NCBI GenBank assembly: GCA_027315445.1
Contig: DAHUYA010000137.1
Location: forward strand, 1 to 48,937
Source: Acidimicrobiaceae bacterium
GTDB lineage: Bacteria; Actinomycetota; Acidimicrobiia; Acidimicrobiales; RAAP-2
Direction: 5' to 3'
Length of the DNA: 48,937 nucleotides
Positions 19,316-29,540 of this stretch are shown here, one piece after another (positions within the stretch are counted from its first letter, which is position 1; the number at the start of each line of letters is the position of its first letter). The position numbers and the translations under genes are program-made. The notes below the pieces were generated by a model. The model ran no database searches. It saw only the letters and a list, made by a program, of their open reading frames with translations, and was not told the DNA's origin.

Positions 19316-20321
19316 CCTGACCACTCGCTACCTCGGGCTCGAGCTGTCCAGCCCGCTGGTCGCCTCGGCGTCCCCCCTCAACGCCGAGATCGACAACCTC
19401 CGCCGGCTCGCCGATGCCGGAGCGGCGGCGGTCGTCCTCCCCTCCTTGTTCGAGGAGCAGATCGACGCCGAGGCCCGTTGGACCGAGGCGATCCGGGTGG
19501 CGGGGACCGAGAGCTACGCCGAGGCTCTCACTTACTTCCCGCGCACCAGCGTCGAGCCTGGGGGCAGCCGTCGATACCTCGCCTTCGTCGAGCAGGCGGT
19601 GGCAGCGGTGGAGATGCCGGTGATCGGAAGCCTCAACGGGACCACTCCCGAGGGTTGGGTCGCCTACGCCCGCCAGATCGAGCAGGCCGGCGCGGCCGCC
19701 CTCGAGCTGAACCTCTACCTGCTCGCCACCGACCTCTCGATGGACGGCCGGTCGGTCGAGCGCCGCTACCTCGAGATCCTCGACGCCGTCCGGGGGGAGG
19801 TCACCATCCCGCTGGCGGTGAAGCTGGGCCCCTACTTCAGCGCCCCCGGGCACATGGCCCTGGAGCTGGCCCGACACGGTGCCGACGGCCTGGTCCTCTT
19901 CAACCGCTTCTACCAGCCCGACGTGGACACGCTCACCCTGTCGCTGCGCAACGACCTCCAGCTCAGCCAGCCCTCCGAGATCCGGCTGCCCCTGCTGTGG
20001 ATCGGCGTGCTCGCCGGCCGGACCGCCGCCTCGCTCGCCGCCAGCACCGGGGTGGCGGGTGCCGAGGAGGTGGTCAAGTACCTGCTGGTCGGAGCGGACG
20101 TGGTGATGACCACCTCCGCCCTGCTCCGCCACGGGCCGGACCACATGGCGGTGCTGCTGCGCGGGCTGCGGGCCTGGCTGTCGGCCCGCGGGTTCTCGTC
20201 GCTCGAGGCGGTGCGCGGTCTGCTCAGCCACCGCCTGCTCGCCGCCAACGGCGCCTTCGAACGGGCCAACTACATGGAGATCCTGGGCAACTACCCCAAC
20301 CGGGCCACCCGGCTCGGCTGA
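19308..20321 (+). CDS. dihydroorotate dehydrogenase-like flavoprotein
   Basis: 337-aa FMN TIM-barrel protein related to dihydroorotate dehydrogenase. Seen: LGLELSSPLVASASPL at the start, EMPVIGSLNG, the lysine strand IPLAVKLGPYF, and a C-terminal FMN phosphate region (GAEEVVKYLLVGADVVMTTSALL). The catalytic loop differs from true PyrD, and pyrimidine genes are absent. It overlaps nifJ by 8 bp. As I recall, similar proteins sit next to nifJ in other genomes (for example cyanobacteria), so a redox partner role for PFOR-linked metabolism is more likely than pyrimidine synthesis; the true substrate is unknown. Confidence 0.85.
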   Translation: MIDLTTRYLGLELSSPLVASASPLNAEIDNLRRLADAGAAAVVLPSLFEEQIDAEARWTEAIRVAGTESYAEALTYFPRTSVEPGGSRRYLAFVEQAVAAVEMPVIGSLNGTTPEGWVAYARQIEQAGAAALELNLYLLATDLSMDGRSVERRYLEILDAVRGEVTIPLAVKLGPYFSAPGHMALELARHGADGLVLFNRFYQPDVDTLTLSLRNDLQLSQPSEIRLPLLWIGVLAGRTAASLAASTGVAGAEEVVKYLLVGADVVMTTSALLRHGPDHMAVLLRGLRAWLSARGFSSLEAVRGLLSHRLLAANGAFERANYMEILGNYPNRATRLG

Positions 20322-20385
20322 GCGCCGGCAGCGGAGGCGCCAGCAGCACCGCGGAGTCGAGCACCGGTGGCGGTCCGGCGCCACA

Positions 20386-20856
20386 TCAGTCGTCAGCCGT
20401 TGGAGGCGCCGGCGGCCCCGAGACGACGGGCTCCACCCGAACGGAGACCTCGATGCCCCGGCGCACGCTCTCGGTGACCACGCAGTAGTCCTCGAACAAC
20501 TCGACGCATCGCCCGAAGCGCCCTTCGCCCGCCGCGTCGAGGCTCGGTCGCAGGACGACGTCGATCGATCCGATGCGGCGCCGGCCCTCGGGGTTGCGGA
20601 CGGAGGTGACCTCGACCTCGGCGTGCAGGTCCTCCACGTCGAGATGCGCTCGCTGCAGGCAGAAGAGGAGGCTCGCGCTCAGGCAATTGCCCACCGCGGC
20701 GGCCAGGACCGCCGAGGCGTTGGGCCCGCTCGCCTCGCCCAGGGGGGGCGGCTCGTCGAGGTGCAGCGGCTCCATGCCCTCGCCGAAGTCCGCTCGGAAC
20801 CGATAGCCGGTCTCGAGGGAGAGCTGAACCCGCTTCTTCCCGTCCTCCTCTGTCAC
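20386..20856 (-). CDS. OsmC/Ohr-family protein
   Basis: Likely thiol-dependent (hydro)peroxide reductase or redox stress protein, 156-157 aa. The family's two cysteines are visible in AAAVGNCLSASLLF and FEDYCVVTESV, though the second lacks the usual Cys-Pro. Start: a TACCAT -10 box lies exactly 6 nt before the GTG at 20856, so a leaderless start there is preferred over the ATG at 20859 used by the ORF track. It is convergent with the nifJ operon. Confidence 0.85.
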   Translation of the reverse strand: MTEEDGKKRVQLSLETGYRFRADFGEGMEPLHLDEPPPLGEASGPNASAVLAAAVGNCLSASLLFCLQRAHLDVEDLHAEVEVTSVRNPEGRRRIGSIDVVLRPSLDAAGEGRFGRCVELFEDYCVVTESVRRGIEVSVRVEPVVSGPPAPPTADD

Positions 20857-20862
20857 CATCCC

Positions 20863-20868
20863 ATGGTA
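20863..20868 (-). promoter_or_regulatory. -10 box TACCAT for osmC-like gene (leaderless)
   Basis: On the minus strand TACCAT is followed by GGGATG and then GTG at 20856, the 6-nt spacing seen at other leaderless genes here. Confidence 0.5.
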
Positions 20869-20913
20869 TCGGCGGCCCCCCCGGGCCGCCCCGGGCCGGC
20901 CGGCCGGTCCGGC

Positions 20914-21687
20914 CTACTCGAAACGGGCCAGGCGCTCCCAGCCGGGGGGCGGGGGCGCCAGCCGCCAGAACTGCTCGGGCACGTGGTGGGCGCGCCGTTC
21001 GCGAAGCACGTGCTGGTGCTCGAGCGGCGGGATCTGGCTGCGGTAGGCGTAGATCGCCTTCCACTTGCGCTCCTCGTCCACCCCGTGGGGCACGATGGCC
21101 GGGGTCGGCCAGCGCAGGGCGCGCAGCAGGGTGCCCACCCGCCACGCCAGCAGCCCTGGGATGTGCTTGTAGCCCTGGTCCTCGTAGCAGAACCATGCCA
21201 GGTCCCCCATCCGCTCGCGGACCAGCAACCCGGCCTCGTGGGCGACCACGTGGTCAGGGTTGCCAAGACCCATCGGCAGGAAGACGGCAGTCGCACCCGC
21301 TCCCCGGAGCGCCGACTCGAGCGCCGGCGCGACGTCGTCCGGCGTGGGGCGGTCGGCGGGCGCCAGGTACTGGTGATCGCTGAAATCGAGCCACACCGCC
21401 TCGGCGCCGAGGACGGCCATGGCGTGGAGGTCCTCCTGGCGGCGGACCGCCACCACGTCGTCGCCCGGCCCGAACCCCCCGGCGGCGTCCCATTCGCTCG
21501 GGACCGGGGGGTAGGCCGGCGGTCGGCCGGCGAACACGGTGAGCACGGCGGTGCCGGGATGGCTGGCGATCACGTGCCCGGCCCCCATGGCGGCGTCGTC
21601 GAAGTGGGGCGAGACCACGACGATCCTCGCAAGCTCCCCGGGCTCCACGAGGCCCCAGTTCCACTGCGACCCGCCGTCCCCCGTCAC
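20914..21687 (-). CDS. PIG-L family deacetylase with variant metal motif
   Basis: LmbE-like zinc hydrolase of 257 aa. The metal loop reads SPHFDDAAMGAG in place of the usual PHPDDE, and the distal ligands are in GLGNPDHVVAHEAG. The final Glu/Asp of the first motif is Ala, so catalysis may differ. The GTG at 21687 overlaps the upstream SDR stop by 4 bp (GTGA), giving a coupled pair. The ORF track entry to 22338 is an extension through the SDR. The substrate is probably an N-acylated sugar, but this is unproven. Confidence 0.85.
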   Translation of the reverse strand: MTGDGGSQWNWGLVEPGELARIVVVSPHFDDAAMGAGHVIASHPGTAVLTVFAGRPPAYPPVPSEWDAAGGFGPGDDVVAVRRQEDLHAMAVLGAEAVWLDFSDHQYLAPADRPTPDDVAPALESALRGAGATAVFLPMGLGNPDHVVAHEAGLLVRERMGDLAWFCYEDQGYKHIPGLLAWRVGTLLRALRWPTPAIVPHGVDEERKWKAIYAYRSQIPPLEHQHVLRERRAHHVPEQFWRLAPPPPGWERLARFE

Positions 21688-22487
21688 CCCGATCCGCTCC
21701 CCTCCTGCTGCTGGCGCACCCAGGCGGCCGCTCCCGCCAGGAAAGCCCCGAGGTCGTTGGCCTTGCCGACGACCACGTCGGCGAACCAGCCGGGCACGTA
21801 CACCTCGAGGGCGTCCTCGGACAGGGCGCCCATGATCTGGGCCACCGCCTCGTCCACCGTCAGTGCCTCGACCGCGCCCAGCAGCGGGTCGTTGTCGGGC
21901 AGGGTGAAGAGCTCGGTGTCCACCACCCCGGGGTAGACGACCATGCTGCGCACCCCGGTGCCCCAGAGGTCGAGCGCCAGGGTCTCGGAGAAGGTGGCCA
22001 GGGCCGACTTGGAGGCGCTGTAGGCGGCCTCCCCGGGCGAGCTCAGATGGGCGGCCACCGACGAGACGTTCACCACTCGACCCTCCCCCCGCTCGAGCAT
22101 CTGGGGCAGGAGGGCCAGGGTGAGGTGGACCGGGGCGGTGTAGTTGATCCGCATCACCGCATCGACGGTCTCGGCATCGAGGCGGGTGACGTGGCGGCGC
22201 TTGGGGATGCCGGCGTTGTTCACCAGCACGTCCACGCCGCCGAACGCCTCGGTCACCTCGGTGGCCAGCCGCTCGGGTGCACCGGTCGCGGCCAGGTCGA
22301 CCACCCACATGGCCGACTCGGGGGTGTGCGCACGGCATCGCTCGAGCACCGCTTCGAGCCGGTCGCGGCGCCGGCCGCAGATCCCCACCACGGCGCCGTC
22401 CCGGGCCATAGCCTCCGCCAGCCCGGCCCCGATCCCCGACGAGCCCCCGGTGACCAACACCCGTTTGCCTGTCACGTCGTAGGCCAT
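21684..22487 (-). CDS. short-chain dehydrogenase/reductase (SDR)
   Basis: 267-aa classical SDR. Cofactor motif TGGSSGIGAGLA at about residue 13, NNAG, catalytic Ser in VNVSSVAAHL and YxxxK in AAYSASKSAL. The start is ATG at 22487 (MAYDVTGKRVL); the 53 upstream residues in the ORF track are not SDR-like. A TACATT -10 box lies about 35 nt upstream on the minus strand, leaving room for a short leader with GGGGGCGG. Forms an operon with the PIG-L gene; divergent from the HU gene. Confidence 0.88.
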   Translation of the reverse strand: MAYDVTGKRVLVTGGSSGIGAGLAEAMARDGAVVGICGRRRDRLEAVLERCRAHTPESAMWVVDLAATGAPERLATEVTEAFGGVDVLVNNAGIPKRRHVTRLDAETVDAVMRINYTAPVHLTLALLPQMLERGEGRVVNVSSVAAHLSSPGEAAYSASKSALATFSETLALDLWGTGVRSMVVYPGVVDTELFTLPDNDPLLGAVEALTVDEAVAQIMGALSEDALEVYVPGWFADVVVGKANDLGAFLAGAAAWVRQQQEGSGSG

Positions 22488-22607
22488 GCGCCGCCCCCGG
22501 AGATCGCTCGGGCGAATGTAGCCCGTCCCATCTCCCATCGCGTCGTGGCGATCGTGTAGAACAGTGCGCCGTTCGATCGCAGCCCGCAGGCCGAGGAGGG
22601 AACCTAC

Positions 22608-23042
22608 GTGAACAAGTCCGAGTTGATCAGCGCCGTCGCCGCCCACACCTCAGTCAGCCCCAAAGTGGTCGCGACCGTGTTGAACGGCACGGAGGACGTG
22701 GTGACCGCTCGGGTGCGGCAGGGGGAGAAGGTCATCATCTCCGGCTTCGTGTCCTTCGAGCGGGTCGACCGCAAGGCCCGCACCGCCCGCAATCCGCGGA
22801 CCGGCGAGGAGATCAAGGTGAAGGCCTCCAAGGCCCCCCGGGTGTCGGCCGGCGCCTCGCTGAAGAAGGTCGTGGCCGGCAAGGCCCCGGCCCCCAAGGT
22901 GGCCGCCAACGGCGCCGGTCGGGTCGCCAAGGCGCCGGCCAAGGCGCCGGCCAAGGCGTCGAGCGCCGTCAAGAGCGCCGCCCGGGCGGGCAAGAAGGCC
23001 GCCACGCCCGCTCGCACGACGAGGCCTCGGGCCGGCCGCTGA
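22608..23042 (+). CDS. HU-family histone-like DNA-binding protein with Lys/Ala/Pro tail
   Basis: 144 aa. Residues 1-90 are a bacterial HU/IHF domain (MNKSELISAVAAHT, GEKVIISGFVSFE, ARNPRTGEEIKVKAS). The C-terminal 50 residues are a KAPAKAPAKAS-type basic tail like that of mycobacterial HupB, which compacts DNA and is subject to modification. The GTG at 22608 follows GAGGAGGGAA. A possible -10 (TAGAAC, 22556-22561) lies about 47 nt upstream. Confidence 0.93.
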   Translation: MNKSELISAVAAHTSVSPKVVATVLNGTEDVVTARVRQGEKVIISGFVSFERVDRKARTARNPRTGEEIKVKASKAPRVSAGASLKKVVAGKAPAPKVAANGAGRVAKAPAKAPAKASSAVKSAARAGKKAATPARTTRPRAGR

Positions 23043-23057
23043 ACCCGGAGGCCGGGG

Positions 23058-23723
23058 TCAGCGGCCGATCAGCCTCTTCGGGTCGAAGGGGGCGAACTCC
23101 CCCTCGGCCTCCACGGTCGTCTCGCCGTCCTGCACCAGCCGGCCGGCGGTGAGCACGCGGCGCCCCCGGTGCTCGGCCACCCAACCCTCGTAGACCGCCT
23201 CCTTGGCCAGCAAGGTCGGGCGCCGGTAGTGCACGGTGAGCCGGACGGTCGGCCCGGCCACCCCCTCGATCCGGTTGGCGGCGGTCAGCACCATGTCGAA
23301 GGCGGCGGCGATGGCCGCCCCGTGGACCCAACCAGGGGCGCCCTCGAAGCACCGACCGTAACGGGCCCGGCCGACGGCGGTTCTGCCCGCGGATTCGAGG
23401 ATCACCGGTGGGGCCACCGGGTTGAAGGCCCCGACGACCGGGTCGAACGGCATGGCGTGGTGGAGCGTGCTGGCGTCCGCCGACTCGGGATCCTCCTGCG
23501 GGCGCCCCGGGAACTTGGGGGGCGGGGCGGTCGGGACCCGGGCGGCGAGCCGGTCGGCGACCCGTTCGAGCGCCCCCGCCGCCTCCTCCAGCTCCCCGGC
23601 GGGGGCGCCGGTGGTGACCGCCAATTCGGCCAGCCGCCGGACCACCTCGCTCAGCCTGCCGAGCGATCGTTCACGGCCCCGCACCGCCGGGTGGGGGTTC
23701 GGTTGGCGGTTCAGGTCGGTCAT
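23058..23723 (-). CDS. PaaI-type hotdog thioesterase
   Basis: 221-aa acyl-CoA thioesterase-like protein. The hotdog fold spans about residues 110-215 with the helix [19 protein letters not shown] (catalytic region), then [12 protein letters not shown] and [11 protein letters not shown]. The N-terminal 100 residues are an extra helical region found in mycobacterial relatives. The ATG at 23723 is preferred: GGAGG lies 5 nt upstream, whereas the GTG at 23735 (ORF track) has none. It ends 15 bp from the HU gene, tail to tail. Confidence 0.83.
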   Translation of the reverse strand: MTDLNRQPNPHPAVRGRERSLGRLSEVVRRLAELAVTTGAPAGELEEAAGALERVADRLAARVPTAPPPKFPGRPQEDPESADASTLHHAMPFDPVVGAFNPVAPPVILESAGRTAVGRARYGRCFEGAPGWVHGAAIAAAFDMVLTAANRIEGVAGPTVRLTVHYRRPTLLAKEAVYEGWVAEHRGRRVLTAGRLVQDGETTVEAEGEFAPFDPKRLIGR

Positions 23724-23911
23724 GGACACCTCCACTGCCGGGCGGCCGGTCCCGGCGGCGGGTCATGGTACAGGCGCCACGCGGGACCCACCCCCGGCGT
23801 CGTGCCCGCGGCGCGCCACCCCGCCACCTATCCTGGGACCGCCCCGCACGGACCGCCCGCCCCGCCGTGCCGCACCGGACGCGCCGGCACCCAGCACGAG
23901 AAGGAGCACCC

Positions 23912-25363
23912 ATGACCACCACCCCAGACCGGCTGCCGTTCAAGGTGGCGGACCTGTCGCTGGCCGAGTTCGGCCGTCGCGAGATCGAGTTGGCCGAGCA
24001 CGAGATGCCCGGGCTGATGGCCATGCGGGCCGAGTTGACCGCCTCTCAGCCACTCGCCGGCGCCCGGATCTCGGGATCGCTGCACATGACCGTGCAGACG
24101 GCGGTGCTGATCGAGACGCTGGTGGCGCTGGGGGCACGGGTCCGCTGGGCGAGCTGCAACATCTTCTCCACCCAGGACCACGCCGCGGCCGCCGTGGCGG
24201 TCGGCCCGCACGGGTCGGCCGTGCAGCCCCAGGGCGTACCGGTCTACGCCTGGAAGGGCGAGACGCTCGAGGAGTACTGGTGGTGCACCGAGCAGGCGCT
24301 GTGCTGGCCCGGGGAGGGCGGACCGACGATGATCCTCGACGACGGCGGCGACGCCACGCTGCTGGTCCACAAGGGGGTCGAAGTCGAGAAGGCCGGGGCG
24401 GCGCCCGACCCGGCGACCGCCGGCTCCGAGGAGATGGCGGTGGTGTACGAACTGCTCGGTCGGAGCCTGCGCGAAGACCCTCGCCGGTTCACCACCATGG
24501 CCAACGGCATCATGGGCGTCACCGAGGAGACGACCACCGGGGTGCACCGGTTGTACGAGATGCAGCGCAACGAGGAGCTGCTGTTCCCGGCCATCAACGT
24601 CAACGACTCGGTCACCAAGTCCAAGTTCGACAACAAGTACGGGTGCCGTCACTCCCTGATCGACGGCATCAACCGGGCCACCGACGTGCTCATCGGCGGC
24701 AAGATGGCGGTGGTCTGCGGCTTCGGCGACGTGGGCAAGGGCTGCGCCGAGTCGCTCCGGGGCCAAGGGGCGCGGGTGGTGGTCACGGAGATCGACCCCA
24801 TCTGCGCCCTGCAGGCGGCCATGGAGGGCTTCGAGGTCCGCCGGCTCGACGACGTGGTCGGGGAGGCCGACATCTTCGTGACCGCCACCGGTAACAAGGA
24901 CATCCTCACCGCCGCCCACATGGCGAAGATGAAGCACCAGGCCATCGTGGGCAACATCGGGCACTTCGACAACGAGATCGACATGGCCGGACTGTCCCGG
25001 ATCCCCGGCGTCGAGCGGGTCAACATCAAGGCACAGGTCGACAAGTGGGTCTTCCCCGACGGGCACGCCGTGATCGTCCTGTCGGAGGGCCGTCTGCTCA
25101 ACCTGGGGAACGCCACCGGCCATCCCAGCTTCGTGATGTCCAACTCCTTCACCAACCAGACGATGGCCCAGCTCGAGCTCTACACCCGGTCGGCCCACTA
25201 CGACACCAAGGTGTACGTGCTGCCCAAGCACCTCGACGAGAAGGTGGCCCGACTGCATCTCGACGCGCTCGGGGTGCAGCTGACGATACTCACCCCCGAG
25301 CAGGCGGCCTACATCGGCGTGCCGGTGGAGGGCCCCTACAAGCCGGACACCTACCGGTACTGA
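23912..25363 (+). CDS. ahcY: S-adenosylhomocysteinase
   Basis: Hydrolyses S-adenosylhomocysteine to adenosine and homocysteine in the methyl cycle; NAD-dependent cytosolic tetramer. 483 aa with [33 protein letters not shown], the NAD motif [15 protein letters not shown], and the conserved C-terminus KPDTYRY. The ATG at 23912 follows AAGGAG at 6 nt; the ORF track start at 23765 is upstream leader. A TATCCT at 23829-23834 is a possible -10. No SAH riboswitch was recognised in the leader. Confidence 0.97.
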   Translation: MTTTPDRLPFKVADLSLAEFGRREIELAEHEMPGLMAMRAELTASQPLAGARISGSLHMTVQTAVLIETLVALGARVRWASCNIFSTQDHAAAAVAVGPHGSAVQPQGVPVYAWKGETLEEYWWCTEQALCWPGEGGPTMILDDGGDATLLVHKGVEVEKAGAAPDPATAGSEEMAVVYELLGRSLREDPRRFTTMANGIMGVTEETTTGVHRLYEMQRNEELLFPAINVNDSVTKSKFDNKYGCRHSLIDGINRATDVLIGGKMAVVCGFGDVGKGCAESLRGQGARVVVTEIDPICALQAAMEGFEVRRLDDVVGEADIFVTATGNKDILTAAHMAKMKHQAIVGNIGHFDNEIDMAGLSRIPGVERVNIKAQVDKWVFPDGHAVIVLSEGRLLNLGNATGHPSFVMSNSFTNQTMAQLELYTRSAHYDTKVYVLPKHLDEKVARLHLDALGVQLTILTPEQAAYIGVPVEGPYKPDTYRY

Positions 25364-25371
25364 TCCGGTTC

Positions 25372-25446
25372 GGGCACCGGACCAGCGGGCACCGGACCGG
25401 CGGGCACCGGACCGGCGGGCACCGGACCGGCGGGCACCGGAACTGC
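25372..25446. repeat. 15-bp tandem repeat, five copies
   Basis: Unit GGGCACCGGACCGGC at 25372, 25387, 25402, 25417 and 25432; the first and last copies carry changes (ACCAGC, AACTGC). It fills most of the gap between ahcY and the next gene, ending just before its ribosome site. Confidence 0.95.
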
Positions 25447-25461
25447 CGAAAGGAGGCGCCG

Positions 25462-26319
25462 ATGCGGGTCGCGGTCCTCGGCATGGGCAACATGGGCCGG
25501 GCGCTGGCCCGGCGGGTGCTCGAGGCCGGTCACGAGGTCCGGTTGTGGAACCGGACCCCCGGGCGGGCCGGGGAGGTGCTCGAGGCCGGGGGCCTCGAGG
25601 TGGACAGCCCCGGGGCGGCGGCCGAGGGGGCCGACGTGGTGTTGGTGTCGCTCCGCGACGACCGGGCGGTGCGCGACGCGGTCCTCGCCTCGGACCTGCC
25701 GGACCGCCTCGGTGACGCGACGCTCGTGGACACGAGCACCGTCTCCCCCGAGACCAGCCGGGCGGAGGCCGAGGCGATGCCCGGCCGCCGCATGGTGGCC
25801 GCGCCGGTGCTCGGCGCCCCGGCGGCCGTCCGGTCGGGTCGGGCAACTTACGTGCTCGGCGGGCCGAGGGCGCTGGTGGACGCGCTCGAGCCGCTGTGGT
25901 CGGCGCTGGGCGACCGCCGCCGCTGGTGGTCGGAGGACCCCGGGGTGGCGACCTCGCTGAAGCTGCTCAGCAACTTCCTGCTGATGGGCGGGCTCGCCCT
26001 CTTGGCGGAGGCGGTGGCCACCGGGCAGGGGGTCGGTCTCGACCGAGGGCTCCTGCGCGACTTCCTCCAGGACAGCCCCATGGTGCCGGTCGGGCTCGAG
26101 AACCGGGTCGACGACCTGCTCGACGGGGACCACGACGGGTGGTTCGCGGCGCGCCTGGGCGCCAAGGACGTCGGGCTGGTGCGCCGGCTGGCGGCGACGG
26201 TCGGCCTGCAGCTCCCCTTGGCCGAGCTGGTCGAGCAGCGCTACCAGGCGCTGGAGGGGCTCGGCCTGGGCGCCGCCGACATCGGCGCCGTCGTCGAGCT
26301 GCTCCGCCGGCCCGGCTGA
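25462..26319 (+). CDS. NAD(P)-dependent oxidoreductase, 3-hydroxyisobutyrate dehydrogenase/imine reductase superfamily
   Basis: 285 aa. N-terminal Rossmann domain starts MRVAVLGMGNMGRALA; the catalytic lysine region is VATSLKLLSNFLL near residue 170 and the C-terminal helical domain follows. The ATG at 25462 has AAAGGAGG at 6 nt. Whether it acts on beta-hydroxyacids or imines cannot be told from sequence. Separated from ahcY by a minisatellite. Confidence 0.87.
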   Translation: MRVAVLGMGNMGRALARRVLEAGHEVRLWNRTPGRAGEVLEAGGLEVDSPGAAAEGADVVLVSLRDDRAVRDAVLASDLPDRLGDATLVDTSTVSPETSRAEAEAMPGRRMVAAPVLGAPAAVRSGRATYVLGGPRALVDALEPLWSALGDRRRWWSEDPGVATSLKLLSNFLLMGGLALLAEAVATGQGVGLDRGLLRDFLQDSPMVPVGLENRVDDLLDGDHDGWFAARLGAKDVGLVRRLAATVGLQLPLAELVEQRYQALEGLGLGAADIGAVVELLRRPG

Positions 26320-26394
26320 ACGGCGACGGAGCACCACGCCGGCGCGACCCACCCCGCCGGCGAGCCGGGACCACCGGCGACTCGGCCGGTCGCC

Positions 26395-27216
26395 TCAGCG
26401 GAGGCCGGCGAACAGGTCGTCTTCGGGAAGCGGGCCCCCTGTCCGGTCGGGACCCCGCACGTACCACTCCACCCCGAGGGCCTCTGCGAACAGCTCCTGT
26501 CCGAGGCCGAGCAGGAAGGCGTTGTCGAGCTGGGTGGCGTGGGCCGCCAGCGCCTCGTACTTGACCGCGGCGGACGCCCGGCAGTCGAGGGTGGTGGTGA
26601 CCAGGTGGTCCTCGGTCCCGAAGGCCGGCGACGCCAGCCAGTCCGGGAGCGCCAGCCCGGCCGCGTCCGCCAGCTCGGCCGCCATGGCCAGGTGGGAGCG
26701 GGGGACGGCGACGAAGTAGGTCTTGTCGACCACCCCCGTCCGCTCGACCGCCGCCATGGTCGCCCGGTGGGCCTGGACGTGGTCGGGATGCCCGTAGAAA
26801 CCGTCGCGGTCGTAGGTGACCACCACCTGCGGGCGGTGGCGCTCGAGCAGGGCAGCCAACCGCTCGGCCGCCTCGGCCACCGGCGTCGCCGCGAACGCAC
26901 CCGGGGCACGGTTCTCCGCCCATCCGACCATCCCCGAGTCGCGGTAACCGAGCAGCTCGAGCTCGGCAACCCCGAGGAGCCGGCAGCTGGCCTCGAGCTC
27001 GAGCCGTCGGGTCGTGGCCACCGTCGCCGGGTCGTGGCCCGCCGTGTGGACCGGGACCCCACCCGGCCCGTAGCCCAGCTCGCCGCCGGTGCAGGTGACC
27101 AGGACCGTCCGGACCCCCTCGGCCGCGTAGCGGGCCAGGGCCCCGCCGGTGAACAGCGCCTCGTCGTCCGGGTGGGCGTGGACCGCCAGAAGGGTCAGCC
27201 CACGGGGCCCGGCCAC
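26395..27216 (-). CDS. PIG-L deacetylase, MshB/Mca-like
   Basis: 273-aa zinc hydrolase of the mycothiol MshB/Mca type. It has the intact first motif VHAHPDDEALFTGG, TCTGGELGYGPGG, LLGYRDSGMVGW and the second motif GFYGHPDHVQAHR. MshB deacetylates GlcNAc-inositol in mycothiol synthesis and Mca cleaves mycothiol conjugates; the sequence does not settle which. The GTG at 27216 lies 10 bp after the LLM gene stop with GAGGCAGGG before it. Third gene of a minus-strand operon with the LLM protein and threonine aldolase. Confidence 0.87.
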   Translation of the reverse strand: MAGPRGLTLLAVHAHPDDEALFTGGALARYAAEGVRTVLVTCTGGELGYGPGGVPVHTAGHDPATVATTRRLELEASCRLLGVAELELLGYRDSGMVGWAENRAPGAFAATPVAEAAERLAALLERHRPQVVVTYDRDGFYGHPDHVQAHRATMAAVERTGVVDKTYFVAVPRSHLAMAAELADAAGLALPDWLASPAFGTEDHLVTTTLDCRASAAVKYEALAAHATQLDNAFLLGLGQELFAEALGVEWYVRGPDRTGGPLPEDDLFAGLR

Positions 27217-27226
27217 CAGCCCTGCC

Positions 27227-28120
27227 TCAACGCTGCAGGTCCAGCACGGCCCGGGCGAGCTCCTCGAGCTCCGCCCGGGGGTCGGCCGGCGGCTCCACCG
27301 GCCGGACCACGAACTTGGAGAAGCCGACCGCCACGAACTCCTCGAGGGTGCGGCGGAGGGCCGGGAGGCCGACCGGCACCACCTGGGCGAGCTCTTCGAC
27401 CGGTCGGCGGACCACCGATGCCATGGCCCGCTGCCGGGACGGCTCGAGCGGCGTCCGTGCATAGCCGATGCTCACCCCGAAGTGCTCCGGGCTGATGCTG
27501 CGGCCGGCGGCGGCCGCGGCCGCGTCCACCACCGCCTTCCCGGCCACCGCCTCGGCCGGCGTGCAACCCGACGGCAGCCACCCGTCGGCCAGACGCCCGC
27601 AGCGCTCGAGGGCGGCCGGCACCCGTCCCCCGAGCCAGACGTCGAAGGGTTCCTGGGCCGGCCGCGACGAGATGGCGACCCCCTCGAACCGCCCCGCCGG
27701 GCCGTCGTGGTCCACCACCTCTCCGGACCAGAGGGCCCGCAGGAGCGGGAGCATCTCCTCGATCCGGGACCCACGCTCGGCCACCGGCACGCCGATCGCC
27801 TCGCGCTCGGGCGGGCGGGTCAGCCCCGGCACGAAGGTGACCAGCAGCCGCCCACCGGTCGCCACGTCGAGATCGGCCAGCTGCTTGGCCAGCCGGACCG
27901 GGTGGCGGCCGGCGAGGAGCATGGTCGTGCCGAGCTTGAGCCGGGGCACCCGCGCGCCCACCCAGGCCAGGCCGACCAGCGGGTCGAGCGTGGCGGCGGT
28001 CAGCACCTCGGGGAGCCAGAGCGAGTCGAAGCCCAGCGCCTCGAGCTGCTCGGCCAGCGCCGCCAGGGCTGCCGGATCGCCCGACGGCAGGCCGGCGCCC
28101 ACCCCGACGCGGACCTTCAC
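27227..28120 (-). CDS. LLM-class flavin (probably F420)-dependent oxidoreductase
   Basis: 297-aa luciferase-like TIM-barrel enzyme. Seen: VGVGAGLPSGDPAALAALAEQLEALGFDSLWLPE, LGTTMLLAGRHPVRLAKQ, and WLGGRVPAALERCGRLADGWLPSG, the typical Tyr/Gly-rich cofactor region. Actinobacterial members commonly use F420. The GTG at 28120 is chosen because the barrel's first strand follows at once; it lies 16 bp after the threonine aldolase stop. Confidence 0.88.
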   Translation of the reverse strand: MKVRVGVGAGLPSGDPAALAALAEQLEALGFDSLWLPEVLTAATLDPLVGLAWVGARVPRLKLGTTMLLAGRHPVRLAKQLADLDVATGGRLLVTFVPGLTRPPEREAIGVPVAERGSRIEEMLPLLRALWSGEVVDHDGPAGRFEGVAISSRPAQEPFDVWLGGRVPAALERCGRLADGWLPSGCTPAEAVAGKAVVDAAAAAAGRSISPEHFGVSIGYARTPLEPSRQRAMASVVRRPVEELAQVVPVGLPALRRTLEEFVAVGFSKFVVRPVEPPADPRAELEELARAVLDLQR

Positions 28121-28136
28121 GGGGCCACCGGGGGGC

Positions 28137-29162
<1,026 letters not shown>

Positions 29163-29340
29163 GGCGTTGCGGATGCTACCAATGATGGGTTTCGTGCCCA
29201 CCTGCGCATCCACGGACCGAACCCGGCGGCGACATGGGTTGCGAGGACACCTGCGACGAGCTGCGGCTGTCGGGAGCGGCTCGGCAGGTTGGCTCCACGG
29301 GCGAGGCACGCCCCGTTCCGGACGGGCGCGAGCAGGCCTG

Positions 29341-29540
29341 CAGCACGGCGACGTCCACGTTGCGGCCGCACTCGACCCGGTCGGGCAGCTGCTGGCCACG
29401 GCGTCGAGGTGGTGGAGGTCGGCCGCCCCGACCGCCAGGCCCGGCGCCTGCACGGCAAGTCCAAGCGCGAGGTCCTGCGCATCTTGAAACGCTACGTGGC
29501 CCGCCAGGCCTACCGGCGCCTTCGGCCAGCGCGAGATCGC
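29341..29540 (+). pseudogene. IS110-family transposase fossil, internally deleted and frame-broken
   Basis: Three IS110-type pieces in order within 200 bp: the N-terminal DEDD region in one frame (DVHVAAALDPVGQLLATAS), then in another frame the middle (HGVEVVEVGRPDRQARR) joined directly to the C-terminal Tnp20-end motif (GKSKREVLRILKRYVARQAYRRL, quoted in parts). In intact IS110 proteins these are separated by several hundred residues. The joins fall at short shared sequences (CCACGGCGTCGAG; GGCAAGTCC), suggesting deletions by microhomology. The remainder of 29163-29711 shows no gene. Confidence 0.72.

Noticed and set aside
15569-19324. 1251-aa antisense ORF opposite nifJ
   Set aside because: High-GC genes leave long open antisense frames; its sequence is His/Arg/Gly-rich shadow and nifJ on the other strand is unmistakable.
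23750-23911. SAH or SAM riboswitch before ahcY
   Set aside because: Leader lacks the conserved motifs and shows no convincing pseudoknot.
25372-25446. CRISPR-like array
   Set aside because: Copies are directly adjacent without spacers; a minisatellite, as are the other arrays.
23828-25846. 672-aa minus ORF over ahcY
   Set aside because: Composition is that of a complementary-strand shadow; starts in Pro/Arg runs and has no family features.
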